DNA from: an uncultured Alphaproteobacteria bacterium
GTDB taxonomy: Bacteria; Pseudomonadota; Alphaproteobacteria; HIMB59
Length of the DNA stretch: 40,277 nt
Direction of reading: 5' to 3'
Assembly (NCBI GenBank): GCA_902527545.1
Contig: CABZPR010000012.1
Location: 1 to 40,277, forward strand
Position numbers and translations under genes: made by a program. The notes under the pieces were generated by a model. It searched no databases. It saw only the letters and a program-made list of their open reading frames with translations, and had not been told where the DNA came from. Below, in pieces: positions 7,243-16,539 of this stretch. Within the stretch, counting starts at the first letter, position 1. Each line of letters begins with the position of its first letter.

Positions 7243-9237
7243 ATGAAAACAAAAGATAGACTTATCAAACTTAAAGATAAGTTAAAAAGATATAATAAAC
7301 AGTATTACAATTCTAATCCTACAATTAATGACTCTCAATATGATGATCTAAAGAGAGAGTATGATTATTTACTATTAAAAAACCCTGAATTGAAAAAATT
7401 TGATGATTTAGGTATAGGTACAACACCCTCTTCAAAATTTGAAAAATTCAAACACTATGAGCCAATGTTATCACTTTCAAATAGTTTTAATTTAAGTGAC
7501 ACAAAAGATTTTTTTGAAAAAGCTAGTAATTTTTTAAAAAAAGAAAATTCAAATTACACGTTTAATGTAGATTGTAAAATTGATGGGGTTTCTTTATCTC
7601 TTGTATATAAAGATAATAAGTTATTAAAAGCCATTACAAGAGGAGATGGCATAATAGGAGAAGATATCACACCAAATGTATTGGGTATTAAAGGTATACC
7701 CAAGGTTTTAAAAAGTTGTAAATCTAAACTAATAGAAATAAGAGGTGAAGTTTTTTTTATAAGAAAAGATTTTGAAAAGTTAAACAAACAATTTGAGAGA
7801 AAAAATCAATTTTCAAATCCTAGAAATGCTGCCTCAGGATCTCTTCGTCAAATTAATAGCAAAATCACCAGAGATAGACCTTTAAGATTCATACCACATG
7901 GATATGGTAAATTTTCTTATGAAGAAGAATTTTTAAACTTTGAAGATTTTTTAAGTTTTTGCAAGAATAATAATTTTGATAAAACTGGTTATGCTAAAAA
8001 ATACAGTAGTTTAAAAAATATCTACGATTATATTTTAGAAATTGAGAAAAAAAGATCTTTAATTGATTTTGATATTGATGGAATGGTAATCAAAATTAGT
8101 GACTTAAATCTGCAAAGAATGTTGGGTAGCACTAATAAATTTCCCAGATGGGCAATAGCAGCTAAATTTAGTTCAGAGGAAGCTTTGACACAAATTGAAA
8201 AAATAGAACTACAAATTGGGAGAACTGGAGCAATTACACCTGTCGCTAGATTGAAGCCCATTAACATCGGAGGTGTGGTTGTATCAAATGCAACTCTACA
8301 TAATTTTGATGAAGTTACTAGAAAAGATATAAGGATTGATGATTTTGTTTGGGTGAAAAGAGCTGGGGATGTAATTCCATATATTTCAAAGGTTGATTTA
8401 GAGAAAAGAAAAAAAACCAATAAAAAGTTTGATATACCAAATAAATGTTTATGTGGATCTAAAATTATAAAAATTGCGGATGAAGCAGTCCTAAGGTGCA
8501 GTGCAAAAAAAAATGAATGTAAATATCAAAAATTAGAAAATTTTAAGCACTTTGTATCTAAAAAAGCTATGAATATAGAGGGTCTCGGCGAGAAGTTAAT
8601 AGAAAAATTTATTAATCTTAAATTAATATCAAACAAATATGATATTTATAGACTAGAAAATCATAAGGATAAAATTGTTATTCTTGAGGGTTTTGGTGAA
8701 AAATCTTTTTTTAATCTAATTGACTCAATTAATAAATCCAAGATCACCTCTCTGTCAAGATATTTATATTCTCTTGGTCTTAGGTATTTGGGTGAAAATA
8801 ATTCAGAGCTTATTTCTTTATATTTTAAAAATAAAACAAGATTTAAAAATTTTATTAGATCAAAAAGTCTAAGGGAACAACTTGAAAATATTGATGGTTT
8901 AGGAGAAAAAGCTATAGCTTCTTTTATTAATTATTTTTCTGATAAAAGTAATCTTGAAGAGTCATTTGCAATACTTGACGTTATTAAAATTGATAGAATT
9001 GAGGATAATATAACCAGTCTTAATAAGAGTATATTATTTACTGGAACTCTTCAAAAAATGTCAAGAGATAGAGCAAAAGAATTAGCAAAAAAAAAGGGAT
9101 ATAAAATTGCCTCAAATGTCTCTAAAAATTTAGACATACTCGTATTTGGAGAAAAATCTGGCTCTAAATTAAAAAAAGCTAAAGAATTGAAAATTAATAT
9201 TTTAAATGAGAAAGATTTTTTAAATCTTATTAATTAA
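7243..9237 (+). CDS. ligA: LigA, NAD-dependent DNA ligase
   Basis: Essential ligase sealing nicks during replication and repair. Domain order: Ia/adenylation with nucleotidyl-accepting Lys112 in CKIDGVSLSL, OB fold, a four-Cys zinc finger, tandem helix-hairpin-helix motifs (IEGLGEKL, LEGFGEKS, IDGLGEKA) and a C-terminal BRCT domain (about 590-664, starting near ILFTGTLQKM). The length of 664 residues is typical. Zinc-finger spacing is unusual: CLCGS and CSAKKNEC give C-x-C and C-x6-C, whereas E. coli has C-x2-C and C-x5-C. The gene ends convergently with the aminopeptidase P gene, overlapping it by 18 bp. Confidence 0.97.
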   Translation: MKTKDRLIKLKDKLKRYNKQYYNSNPTINDSQYDDLKREYDYLLLKNPELKKFDDLGIGTTPSSKFEKFKHYEPMLSLSNSFNLSDTKDFFEKASNFLKKENSNYTFNVDCKIDGVSLSLVYKDNKLLKAITRGDGIIGEDITPNVLGIKGIPKVLKSCKSKLIEIRGEVFFIRKDFEKLNKQFERKNQFSNPRNAASGSLRQINSKITRDRPLRFIPHGYGKFSYEEEFLNFEDFLSFCKNNNFDKTGYAKKYSSLKNIYDYILEIEKKRSLIDFDIDGMVIKISDLNLQRMLGSTNKFPRWAIAAKFSSEEALTQIEKIELQIGRTGAITPVARLKPINIGGVVVSNATLHNFDEVTRKDIRIDDFVWVKRAGDVIPYISKVDLEKRKKTNKKFDIPNKCLCGSKIIKIADEAVLRCSAKKNECKYQKLENFKHFVSKKAMNIEGLGEKLIEKFINLKLISNKYDIYRLENHKDKIVILEGFGEKSFFNLIDSINKSKITSLSRYLYSLGLRYLGENNSELISLYFKNKTRFKNFIRSKSLREQLENIDGLGEKAIASFINYFSDKSNLEESFAILDVIKIDRIEDNITSLNKSILFTGTLQKMSRDRAKELAKKKGYKIASNVSKNLDILVFGEKSGSKLKKAKELKINILNEKDFLNLIN

Positions 9238-10938
9238 ATTTTTTAAAAAATAATTCTTATGTTCAATACTTAATCTTGGTTGTATAAATTCATAAATTTT
9301 CTCATGATATCTTTTAATATATTTCCTCTCAAAATTTGTCATTAAATTAAAATTAATTAAGTCTAAATCGTAGGGAACCAATGTAATATTTTTTAATTTT
9401 AAATTTTTATTTGAAATTTTTGTTACATATAAATTTTCAATTCTTAAACCAAATTGACCCTCAACGTAGTGCCCAGGTTCAATAGAAAATACATTATTAT
9501 TAGTTAAAATATCCTCAGATCTTGTTGAAATAATGGGGTATTTTTCATGTACATCACCAAAATTTCCCACACCATGGCCAGTTCCATGACTATAAAATAT
9601 TTTAAATTTAGATAGGTAATTTCTTATAAATAAATCTATTTCTGATGATCTTACATTTCTTGGAAAAATTTTATTTTCTATTTTAATTAAAGATTTAAGT
9701 AAATAAGTATAAAAATATTTTATTCTAGAAAAATTTTTTGATCCAACTTTAATTACTCTTGTTATATCTGTAGTTCCTTCTAAATATTGAGCACCAGAGT
9801 CAATTAATAGTATATTCCGATTTTTGGAGGAAAATGAATTCTTGGGAGGGGGTTTATAATGAATTATGGCAGCATTTGAGTCATATGCACTAATGTAATC
9901 AAATGAATTCCTAAAAAAGTTTATACCCTCTTTCCTTTTTTTATATAAATATCTTGAGACTTCATATTCATTTTTAGGTTTTATTTTTTTTTGTTTTAAA
10001 TCAATAATAAATTTTATAACAGATAAACCATCTTCAATATGACAAGTTTCTATATTTTTAATTTCTTTAGATGTCTTAATACCTAAATACTTAGAAAAAT
10101 TTATATTAGTCTCAGATAAATTCAAAAATTTAGATATTCGTAAATAAATATTTAAATTTAAAAATTCATAATGAGTTTCAATATCCTTAAGTTTTGATAG
10201 TTTTAGAAATTTTAGAAATTTTTCTTCTTTTAAGATATTAAAATTATTTTTTATTTTAGATATTTTACTTAAATTTGAGTTGTTTGTAATCAAGATAGGT
10301 TTAACATTTTTTTTCGAAATAAATAGACCTGCAAATGGTTTAGTTGAATTCCATAATTCAAATGATCTGATATTTAATAGATATGCTACATGTGCATTAT
10401 TCCAAATTAATATGCCCTCTGTTTTGATATTATTTTTGATCTTTTTTAAATTATCATTAAATGGTCTTGGAATTAAATATTTAGGCATACTAAGCGGATA
10501 AGAAATATTGAAATTTGGATAATAATTCTTTTTAAAAAAGTTTCTAAATTGTGGATAAATATTTATTTTATTTTTTTCTAATTTTGAGTTTAACTCTCTA
10601 AATTCTTTAACTGAAATTAGCCTAGAATCTAAAATACCTGATAATTTCTTTTTTTGCATAATAAGGTAATCAACAATATTTACTTCACTTAAGTTATAAA
10701 TTTCAAAATTTTTCTTGAAAAATTTTTTTGCTGCCAATGTGTAACGAGAGTCAGTAAAAAAAACAAATTTATTAATAAAGAATAGAATATATCCTCTTGT
10801 ACAATCAAATTTAAATAATTTATATATATCTTTTAAATCTAAGTTTGGACTCTCATTAAGGTGCAAATCATTATTAGTAATAAGATAAAAATCCATTTTT
10901 TTATCTTTCAAAAATTTTTTTATTAGATAGTGTTTCAT
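9220..10938 (-). CDS. Aminopeptidase P family metallopeptidase (M24B)
   Basis: Cytoplasmic dinuclear-metal peptidase that removes an N-terminal residue preceding proline. It has the long three-domain architecture (572 residues): two creatinase-like N-terminal domains and a C-terminal pita-bread domain. Metal ligands in the catalytic part are Asp in LLIDSGAQY, Asp in GTTDITR, His in GTGHGVG, Glu in SIEPGHY and Glu in RIENLYV, so the active site looks complete. The N-terminal domains are divergent and Lys/Asn-rich. Its start overlaps the uvrD stop as ATGA, and its 3' end overlaps ligA convergently with no terminator visible. Whether it should be called pepP is uncertain, since the three-domain type differs from E. 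coli PepP. Confidence 0.9.
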   Translation of the reverse strand: MKHYLIKKFLKDKKMDFYLITNNDLHLNESPNLDLKDIYKLFKFDCTRGYILFFINKFVFFTDSRYTLAAKKFFKKNFEIYNLSEVNIVDYLIMQKKKLSGILDSRLISVKEFRELNSKLEKNKINIYPQFRNFFKKNYYPNFNISYPLSMPKYLIPRPFNDNLKKIKNNIKTEGILIWNNAHVAYLLNIRSFELWNSTKPFAGLFISKKNVKPILITNNSNLSKISKIKNNFNILKEEKFLKFLKLSKLKDIETHYEFLNLNIYLRISKFLNLSETNINFSKYLGIKTSKEIKNIETCHIEDGLSVIKFIIDLKQKKIKPKNEYEVSRYLYKKRKEGINFFRNSFDYISAYDSNAAIIHYKPPPKNSFSSKNRNILLIDSGAQYLEGTTDITRVIKVGSKNFSRIKYFYTYLLKSLIKIENKIFPRNVRSSEIDLFIRNYLSKFKIFYSHGTGHGVGNFGDVHEKYPIISTRSEDILTNNNVFSIEPGHYVEGQFGLRIENLYVTKISNKNLKLKNITLVPYDLDLINFNLMTNFERKYIKRYHEKIYEFIQPRLSIEHKNYFLKNLINKI

Positions 10939-12953
10939 TTGCTATTTTTTTTTAAAAATTCAAGCATTCTTTTTTTTCCAGGACTTAATAGAGTATTATC
11001 AGATGTAATCTTTTTATTTAAATTAGATGAAGAATATTCTGCAATTGTGTTTGTTGAGTTTGTATCGACTTTTGAAATTTCATTTAAAAATCTCGATGGT
11101 AATGAATAATTATTTATGCCGTAAGTATATCTTGAAGTTGCGTAGCTTAAATTTAAATCAAATTTTGCCCTGGTAATTCCTACATACGCAAGTCGTCTCT
11201 CTTCCTCAAGTGATTTTGATGAATTTTGCTCTAATGCTCTTGAACTTGGAAAAATACCTTCTTCCCAACCAGGTAAGTAAACATGATCAAATTCTAATCC
11301 TTTAGCAGCATGTAATGTCATAAGTTTAATTGAATTAGTGTATGTTTTTTTTTGATTTTCGTTAACCAAACCTACGTGCTCTAAAAATTCATCCAAATTA
11401 TCAAATTCTGAGAGAGCATTTACAAATTCTTTCAAGTTATCAATCCTTGACTCATTTTCTACTTTTTTTAATTTATTCTTTTCATTTTCTAACATTTTTA
11501 AATACCCTGACTCCTCAATTATAAAAATACCTATATCTTCCAAGTTTGTTTTTTTTATGAGATCAGATGTTTTCTTGATTATGTCAATAAATGGTTTCGT
11601 TTTTAATATAAGAGATCCAGATAATTTATTTTCAATAGACAACGACTCTAAAGACTCAAAAAATGACAATTTTTTTTTTCTAGCATTATCTATGATTAAT
11701 TTTATTGATTGCTCACCTACTCCTCTTTTAGGTAGATTGATTACTCTCTCAAATGATAGATCGTCTTGGAAACTATTTGCGAGTTTTAAATATGCAAGAA
11801 TATCTTTTATTTCTTTTCTTTCAAAAAATCTTGGGCCTCCTATAATTTCATAAGGCAATGCATATTTTATTAACTTGTCCTCAATACTTCGCATTTGAGC
11901 AGTTAACCTAACTAAAATGCCAATACTATTATTTTCTTGAAACTTTTTAGAAATGTTATCAGATATCCACAAAGACTCTTCCTCTTGGGAGTAAAATGAA
12001 TTTAAATTTATTTTTTGTTCAGGTATGCTTTTATTAAAATTTACTAAGTCTTTACCTAGCCTATTCTTATTGTTACTTATTATAGAGGCTGCTGCTTCTA
12101 GAATAGAACTATTTGATCGATAGTTTTTTGTTAAGCGAACTACGGGAGAATTAAATTCTTTTGGAAAATTTATAATATTTTCTATATTTGCACCTCGCCA
12201 AGCGTAAATAGATTGGTCATCATCACCAACACAAAATAAATTTTTATTATTATTTAAAATTAATTTAATTAAATCGTATTGAATTAAATTTGTATCTTGA
12301 AATTCATCAATAAGAATATGTTCAATAAAATTTTGATAAGATTTTAATATGTCTGGATTATTAAATAGAATATAATAACTATGTAAAAGGATATCTCCAA
12401 AATCTACAGCATTTATTTCAATTAATCTTTGTTGATAATAAGAATAAATATCGTTTAATCTTTCTATAGATGAGTATTTAGATATTTTTTTATTTTCGTT
12501 AAAAAAAATCTTATTATCTTTAAGATTTTGAATTTCGTTATGATAAAGACTCTCACTTAAATCTTTTTCAATCTTGCAGTACTCTAAAACTTGTTTTATT
12601 AGTTTTTTTTGATCATCTATATCTAGTATTGTAAAATTAGGCTTTAAATTAACTATGCCTGAGTGATTCCTCAAAAACTTTGCAAAAATCGAATGGAAAG
12701 TACCTATCCAGGGACTATCAATGCTTTTTTGGAGTTCATTTTTAACTCTTTCTTTAATCTCATTAGCAGCCTTATTTGTAAAGGTCACAGCTATAATTTT
12801 ATTAAAATCTACTTTTAAATTTTTCACAATAAAAACAAATCTAGAGGTTAAAACTCTAGTTTTTCCAGTCCCGGCACCTGAAAGCACCAAAAGAGGTCCA
12901 TTTTTGTGCTCAACAGCAATCTTTTGTTCTTTATTTAATTTACTAAGATCCAT
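10935..12953 (-). CDS. uvrD: UvrD/PcrA-family DNA helicase
   Basis: Superfamily 1A 3'-5' helicase used in nucleotide excision and mismatch repair. Motifs in order: Q motif LNKEQKIAVEH, Walker A GAGTGKT (26-32), VTFTNKAANEI, ILIDEFQDTN (about 212-221), DDDQSIYAWRGA, LTKNYRSN, IGGPRFFERKEIKD, LMTLHAAKGLEFDHV and EEERRLAYVGITRAK. The length of 672 residues is somewhat shorter than E. coli UvrD, as in PcrA. The two are not separable by sequence alone here. It shares ATGA with the downstream aminopeptidase gene and is divergent from mlaA. Confidence 0.94.
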   Translation of the reverse strand: MDLSKLNKEQKIAVEHKNGPLLVLSGAGTGKTRVLTSRFVFIVKNLKVDFNKIIAVTFTNKAANEIKERVKNELQKSIDSPWIGTFHSIFAKFLRNHSGIVNLKPNFTILDIDDQKKLIKQVLEYCKIEKDLSESLYHNEIQNLKDNKIFFNENKKISKYSSIERLNDIYSYYQQRLIEINAVDFGDILLHSYYILFNNPDILKSYQNFIEHILIDEFQDTNLIQYDLIKLILNNNKNLFCVGDDDQSIYAWRGANIENIINFPKEFNSPVVRLTKNYRSNSSILEAAASIISNNKNRLGKDLVNFNKSIPEQKINLNSFYSQEEESLWISDNISKKFQENNSIGILVRLTAQMRSIEDKLIKYALPYEIIGGPRFFERKEIKDILAYLKLANSFQDDLSFERVINLPKRGVGEQSIKLIIDNARKKKLSFFESLESLSIENKLSGSLILKTKPFIDIIKKTSDLIKKTNLEDIGIFIIEESGYLKMLENEKNKLKKVENESRIDNLKEFVNALSEFDNLDEFLEHVGLVNENQKKTYTNSIKLMTLHAAKGLEFDHVYLPGWEEGIFPSSRALEQNSSKSLEEERRLAYVGITRAKFDLNLSYATSRYTYGINNYSLPSRFLNEISKVDTNSTNTIAEYSSSNLNKKITSDNTLLSPGKKRMLEFLKKNSK

Positions 12954-12966
12954 AAATTGATTGTAG

Positions 12967-12972
12967 TATAAT
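12967..12972 (+). promoter_or_regulatory. Putative -10 box of mlaA
   Basis: TATAAT lies 18 bp before the mlaA ATG at 12991, predicting a leader of about 12 nt. It sits in the 37-bp gap between divergent uvrD and mlaA. No clear -35 box is seen. Confidence 0.5.
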
Positions 12973-12990
12973 GAATCAAGATTTTACGTA

Positions 12991-13731
12991 ATGAAAAGAC
13001 ATTTAAAAGTAATTCTTTTATTAATATCAGTCACTATTTTACAAAGTACTAATTTATATGCAAACGAGGAAGTATCTAAATCAGTAATTTCATATGATGA
13101 AATATACGATCCAATAGAGCCTATAAACAGAGCAGTTTTAAATTTTAATTTTTTTATAGATGATATTGCTATTAGGCCAATTGTGAAAACTTATAAATTT
13201 ATTGCACCAGAACCAGTTGAGAAAGGGGTTTCTAATTTTTTTAGCAATTTAAAAGAGCCTATAAGGACAATATCCTTTGTCTTTCAAGGAGAGTTCTATA
13301 AATCTTTCAATTCAATTGGGCGATTTACTATTAATACATTTACTAGTTTAGGTACTTTTGACCTAGCCTCAAGAGTAGGAATGGAAAAAAATGAAACAGA
13401 CTTTGGAATTACTCTTGCCAAAGGCGGTGTATCAAGTGGTCCATATATAGTAATACCAATTATAGGACCAAGCAATTTAAGAGACTTTAGTGGTGATGTC
13501 GTTGAATATTTTGTTGACCCAATATCAAATAATGTTCCTAACAGAGAGTATATAGCTATAGGCAATGGTTTGAATGAAAGAGTAGAGGTTGATGAGCAAC
13601 TGGATAAGGTTAGAGATGCTTCCTCTGATAGGTATGAAATGATAAAATCAATTTATTATCAAAATAGAAATGCTCAACTTGAGGAGGAATACATACAAAA
13701 CTTACCTGTTCCAAAAATTTATATTGAATAG
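12991..13731 (+). CDS. mlaA: MlaA (VacJ) family phospholipid-transport protein
   Basis: Outer-membrane component of the Mla system, which moves mislocalised phospholipids from the outer leaflet inward. Family features: YDPIEPINRAVLNFNFFID (about 40-58), the amphipathic FFSNLKEP segment, RFTINTFTSLGTFDLAS, and GPYIVIPIIGPSNLRD. Residues 1-24 look like a type I signal peptide ending near LYA. No cysteine lipobox is present, unlike E. coli MlaA, which is a lipoprotein. The next gene, 27 bp on, is an mlaC homologue, so periplasmic partners are co-encoded. The inner-membrane mlaFED genes are not in the window. Confidence 0.9.
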   Translation: MKRHLKVILLLISVTILQSTNLYANEEVSKSVISYDEIYDPIEPINRAVLNFNFFIDDIAIRPIVKTYKFIAPEPVEKGVSNFFSNLKEPIRTISFVFQGEFYKSFNSIGRFTINTFTSLGTFDLASRVGMEKNETDFGITLAKGGVSSGPYIVIPIIGPSNLRDFSGDVVEYFVDPISNNVPNREYIAIGNGLNERVEVDEQLDKVRDASSDRYEMIKSIYYQNRNAQLEEEYIQNLPVPKIYIE

Positions 13732-13743
13732 TTTGTCAAACTA
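13729..13743. repeat. Short inverted repeat between mlaA and mlaC
   Basis: TAGTTTG and CAAACTA flank a single central base; the repeat begins at the mlaA stop codon. As RNA it would be a 6-bp stem with a GTC loop, too AT-rich and without a clean T-run to be a convincing terminator. It could be an operator or chance. Confidence 0.35.
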
Positions 13744-13758
13744 TATTTACTTAACTCA

Positions 13759-14325
13759 ATGAAATATCTTTTAATAATATTTGGCGTAGTTTTTTCGTTC
13801 TCAACAATCCAAGCTTCAGAGGTTTCAGAATGGTTTGAAAAAGAGTCAAGTCAATTTTTGGAAATAATTAACAATGATGAGGGTACGGAAAGTGACAATT
13901 ATGAAAAATATAAATATTTTATTAACAAAAATTTTGCAATTAAATCAATTGCATATGGTCTTATTGGAGAAAATATTATTAATAGTAGTTCTAAGGAAGA
14001 ATTATCTATATATCTAGATGTTTTTACAGACTATCTAATAAAAACTATATACAAGTTAGCTAATACAAATACTTCTAGTTCAATAACTCTCAAAGACGTA
14101 GATATCAAAGACAATATTTTTATAATTAAATCAGAAATTTCAGATAAAAAATCCTCAGCTAATCTTTATTGGAAAGTAATTGATACAGGGACTTCTTTTA
14201 AAATAATTGATGTTATAGTTGAAAATACATCTTATTTTGTAACTAAAAAATCTGAGTTTAATAAGATATTAAGAAAAAATAGGGGAAATTTAGAGGCTTT
14301 GATAAACGAAATTCAAAAAATATAA
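13759..14325 (+). CDS. mlaC: MlaC/Ttg2D-like periplasmic phospholipid carrier
   Basis: Predicted periplasmic shuttle that carries phospholipid between the outer-membrane MlaA complex and the inner-membrane transporter. Residues 1-19 form a signal peptide (cleavage near IQAS). The 188-residue length, the pattern KNFAIKSIAYGLIG (about 57-70), the region YLIKTIYKLANT, and the C-terminal WKVIDTGTSFKIIDVIVENTS match the MlaC fold, where a divergent W..w.iDv...g..y segment is usual. Identification is supported by its position right after mlaA. Sequence divergence is high, as expected for the family. Confidence 0.82.
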   Translation: MKYLLIIFGVVFSFSTIQASEVSEWFEKESSQFLEIINNDEGTESDNYEKYKYFINKNFAIKSIAYGLIGENIINSSSKEELSIYLDVFTDYLIKTIYKLANTNTSSSITLKDVDIKDNIFIIKSEISDKKSSANLYWKVIDTGTSFKIIDVIVENTSYFVTKKSEFNKILRKNRGNLEALINEIQKI

Positions 14326-14343
14326 TTGTATTTTTGATATTTC

Positions 14344-14420
14344 TGGTGGGCCCGGCAGGACTCGAACCTGCGACAACGGCGTTATGAGCACCGCGTTCTA
14401 ACCAACTGAACTACAGGCCC
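14344..14420 (-). tRNA. tRNA with CAT anticodon, probably tRNA-Ile2 (lysidine type)
   Basis: A full cloverleaf on the minus strand: acceptor GGGCCTG/CGGGCCC, D stem GTTC/GAAC, anticodon stem CGGTG/CGCCG with loop CTCATAA, T arm GCAGG-TTCGAGT-CCTGC, discriminator A and encoded CCA. Anticodon CAT could be initiator Met, elongator Met or Ile2. The paired 1-72 position excludes the initiator. The C4-G69 and C5-G68 pairs favour Ile2, which TilS converts to lysidine to read AUA. Elongator Met remains possible. AUA codons are frequent in this window, so such a tRNA would be heavily used. Confidence 0.93.
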
Positions 14421-14485
14421 ATGATTAGAATTGTTACTATTATAATTTTATAAAAAAAAAACAAGAATTATAATTAGAGATACTT

Positions 14486-16537
14486 TTAGGAGTCCATAAA
14501 AGATTTAAGTTTCTTAGATCTAATAGGGTGTTTTAATTTTCTAAGAGCCTTAGCCTCAATTTGTCTAATTCTCTCTCTAGTTACACTAAACTGCTGACCT
14601 ACCTCCTCAAGAGTATGATCAGATGACATTCCAATACCAAATCTCATCCTCAGGACTCTCTCCTCTCTTGGCGTTAAGGTTGATAGTATTTTTGTTGTAG
14701 TTTCTCTAAGATTTAATTGCATAACTGCATCTTCGGGTATCACAGCATTTTTATCCTCTATAAAATCTCCAAGAAAACTATCATCGTCATCACCTATTGG
14801 TGTTTCTAAACTTACTGGTTCTTTTGCTATTTTTAGAACTTTTCTAACTTTTTCGATAGGCATTTTTAATCTAACAGACAATTCTTCAGGAGTTGGCTCT
14901 CTACCTAACTCAAGAATTAGTTGTCTACTAGATCTAACTATTTTATTAATAGTTTCAATCATATGAACAGGAATACGAATAGTTCTTGCTTGATCAGCAA
15001 TAGATCTTGTAATAGCTTGTCTGATCCACCAAGTTGCATATGTAGAAAATTTATATCCTCTTCTATACTCAAATTTATCCACAGCCTTCATCAAACCTAT
15101 ATTCCCTTCTTGAATGAGATCTAAAAATTGTAAGCCCCTATTAGTATATTTTTTTGCAATTGAGATGACTAAGCGTAAATTAGCTTCAATCATTTCTTTT
15201 TTTGCTTGGTTAGCAGTTCTTTGACCAGATTGGATCTCCCTGACTTTTTCCTTAAATTCTATCGTATTTTGATTAGCTATTTTAGATATACTAAGAACAT
15301 CTTTATAAATTACCTTTAATTTATCTCTATTCTTTTGAAATAACACTTTGAATGACTCATCCATAGAAATCATATGTTTTTGGTATAGAGTATAAGTATC
15401 TTTTAAACTGTGATATTTTAAAAATTTATCTCTGCTTATTTTGTTTTGAGTGGCTAAAGTTAACAATGAAACCTCTTTTGATTGTATCTCTTTATTAATT
15501 GAATAAAGGTGTTTAATTATTTCTTCTAACTTATGAGGTTTAATTTTAATCTCATTAAAATAATTAAGGATTTCATCTTGATATTTATTTAGTTCCTTAA
15601 GTGATTTCAAATCAGAAATTTTGGAAATATTTTTATTTTTTTTAATTTTAGTAATGTTTTCTGACAAAACTAGTACCCGATCTAATTTTTTTAAAATTTC
15701 AGGTTTATAAAACTCTTCTATAATTGAAATTGAGAAACTCTCATTTTCAATATCTTCTTCGTTTGCAGTCTCTTTAAGTTTTTCTTTATCTATTTCTAAA
15801 CCTTGTTCTTTCATCAATTGCTCTTTTTCTTTAAGTAGGGCTTTCTTTTTATCATTAATTATTTTTTGAATTTCTTTTCTTTTTGAAGAATTAGAATAAG
15901 GATCATTATCCTCATTAAAATATTCGTCAAAATCAACTATCTCTCTTAGGTTAATTTCATTATTTTTAACTTGATCGATCCACTTCTTTAAAATGTCAAT
16001 TGAAGCAGGACATTCTAGAATTGAATTCATCATTCTATCTAATCCAGACTCTATTCTTTTTGCAATTGCTATCTCTCCTTCTCTAGATAGTAATTCAACA
16101 TTACCCATTTCTTTGAGGTACATTCGAACAGGATCATCACTTTTTACCCCACTGGATTTATCCTCTTCTTCAGATTCTTCATTTGTAGAGGAGGTTTCTT
16201 GTTCAGTAGATGAAGAGTATGCATTAAAGAGTTTAAAAAGTTCTTCATCATGATTTTCGATATAATTTAAGAAATCATTTACAGTTATAATTGAGTCTTC
16301 AATTTTAGAGTAGGACTTGATGTATGTTTTTGCTTTTGAGGCTAGGTCTTTATCGAATTCTTTTGTGATGAGAGAAATAAGTTGATTTTCATTATCCTTA
16401 AAAATTAGTTCGAGTGAATTTGATGAAGTAGCAGATTTTTTGTTAATTTTATGAGATTTAGTCTTTTTTAAAGAGACAGTTTTTTTTTTTGTAATTTTCT
16501 TTTTTGTATTTTTTTTTGTGATTACTTTTTTGACCAT
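14486..16537 (-). CDS. rpoD: RpoD, primary sigma factor (sigma-70)
   Basis: Housekeeping sigma subunit of RNA polymerase. A strongly lysine-rich N-terminus (about 1-35) precedes region 1.1; region 1.2 is [20 protein letters not shown] (about 134-153). A long acidic non-conserved region follows, then region 2 (about 448-520, with the -10-reading [18 protein letters not shown]), region 3, and region 4 (about 615-675), whose helix-turn-helix [20 protein letters not shown] contacts the -35 box. The length of 683 residues is normal. The start is 2 bp after dnaG ends, making yqeY-dnaG-rpoD one operon, a version of the macromolecular synthesis operon without rpsU. Confidence 0.98.
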   Translation of the reverse strand: MVKKVITKKNTKKKITKKKTVSLKKTKSHKINKKSATSSNSLELIFKDNENQLISLITKEFDKDLASKAKTYIKSYSKIEDSIITVNDFLNYIENHDEELFKLFNAYSSSTEQETSSTNEESEEEDKSSGVKSDDPVRMYLKEMGNVELLSREGEIAIAKRIESGLDRMMNSILECPASIDILKKWIDQVKNNEINLREIVDFDEYFNEDNDPYSNSSKRKEIQKIINDKKKALLKEKEQLMKEQGLEIDKEKLKETANEEDIENESFSISIIEEFYKPEILKKLDRVLVLSENITKIKKNKNISKISDLKSLKELNKYQDEILNYFNEIKIKPHKLEEIIKHLYSINKEIQSKEVSLLTLATQNKISRDKFLKYHSLKDTYTLYQKHMISMDESFKVLFQKNRDKLKVIYKDVLSISKIANQNTIEFKEKVREIQSGQRTANQAKKEMIEANLRLVISIAKKYTNRGLQFLDLIQEGNIGLMKAVDKFEYRRGYKFSTYATWWIRQAITRSIADQARTIRIPVHMIETINKIVRSSRQLILELGREPTPEELSVRLKMPIEKVRKVLKIAKEPVSLETPIGDDDDSFLGDFIEDKNAVIPEDAVMQLNLRETTTKILSTLTPREERVLRMRFGIGMSSDHTLEEVGQQFSVTRERIRQIEAKALRKLKHPIRSKKLKSFMDS

Positions 16538-16539
16538 TT

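Noticed and set aside
8028-8420. 130-codon minus-strand frame inside ligA
   Set aside because: It is fully antisense to conserved LigA sequence; its composition reflects the complementary frame. No independent motif.
14431-14475. Possible terminator or promoter elements between rpoD and tRNA-Ile (T10 run next to AATTATAATT; TATAAT at 14444-14439)
   Set aside because: The palindrome has no loop and no GC stem, and the only TTG-type -35 candidate is 14 bp from the -10, too close to claim either element with confidence.
15070-15085. TTATCCACA-like DnaA box near rpoD
   Set aside because: It is a single occurrence inside conserved rpoD coding sequence with no cluster of boxes or AT-rich unwinding element of its own, so no origin is claimed.
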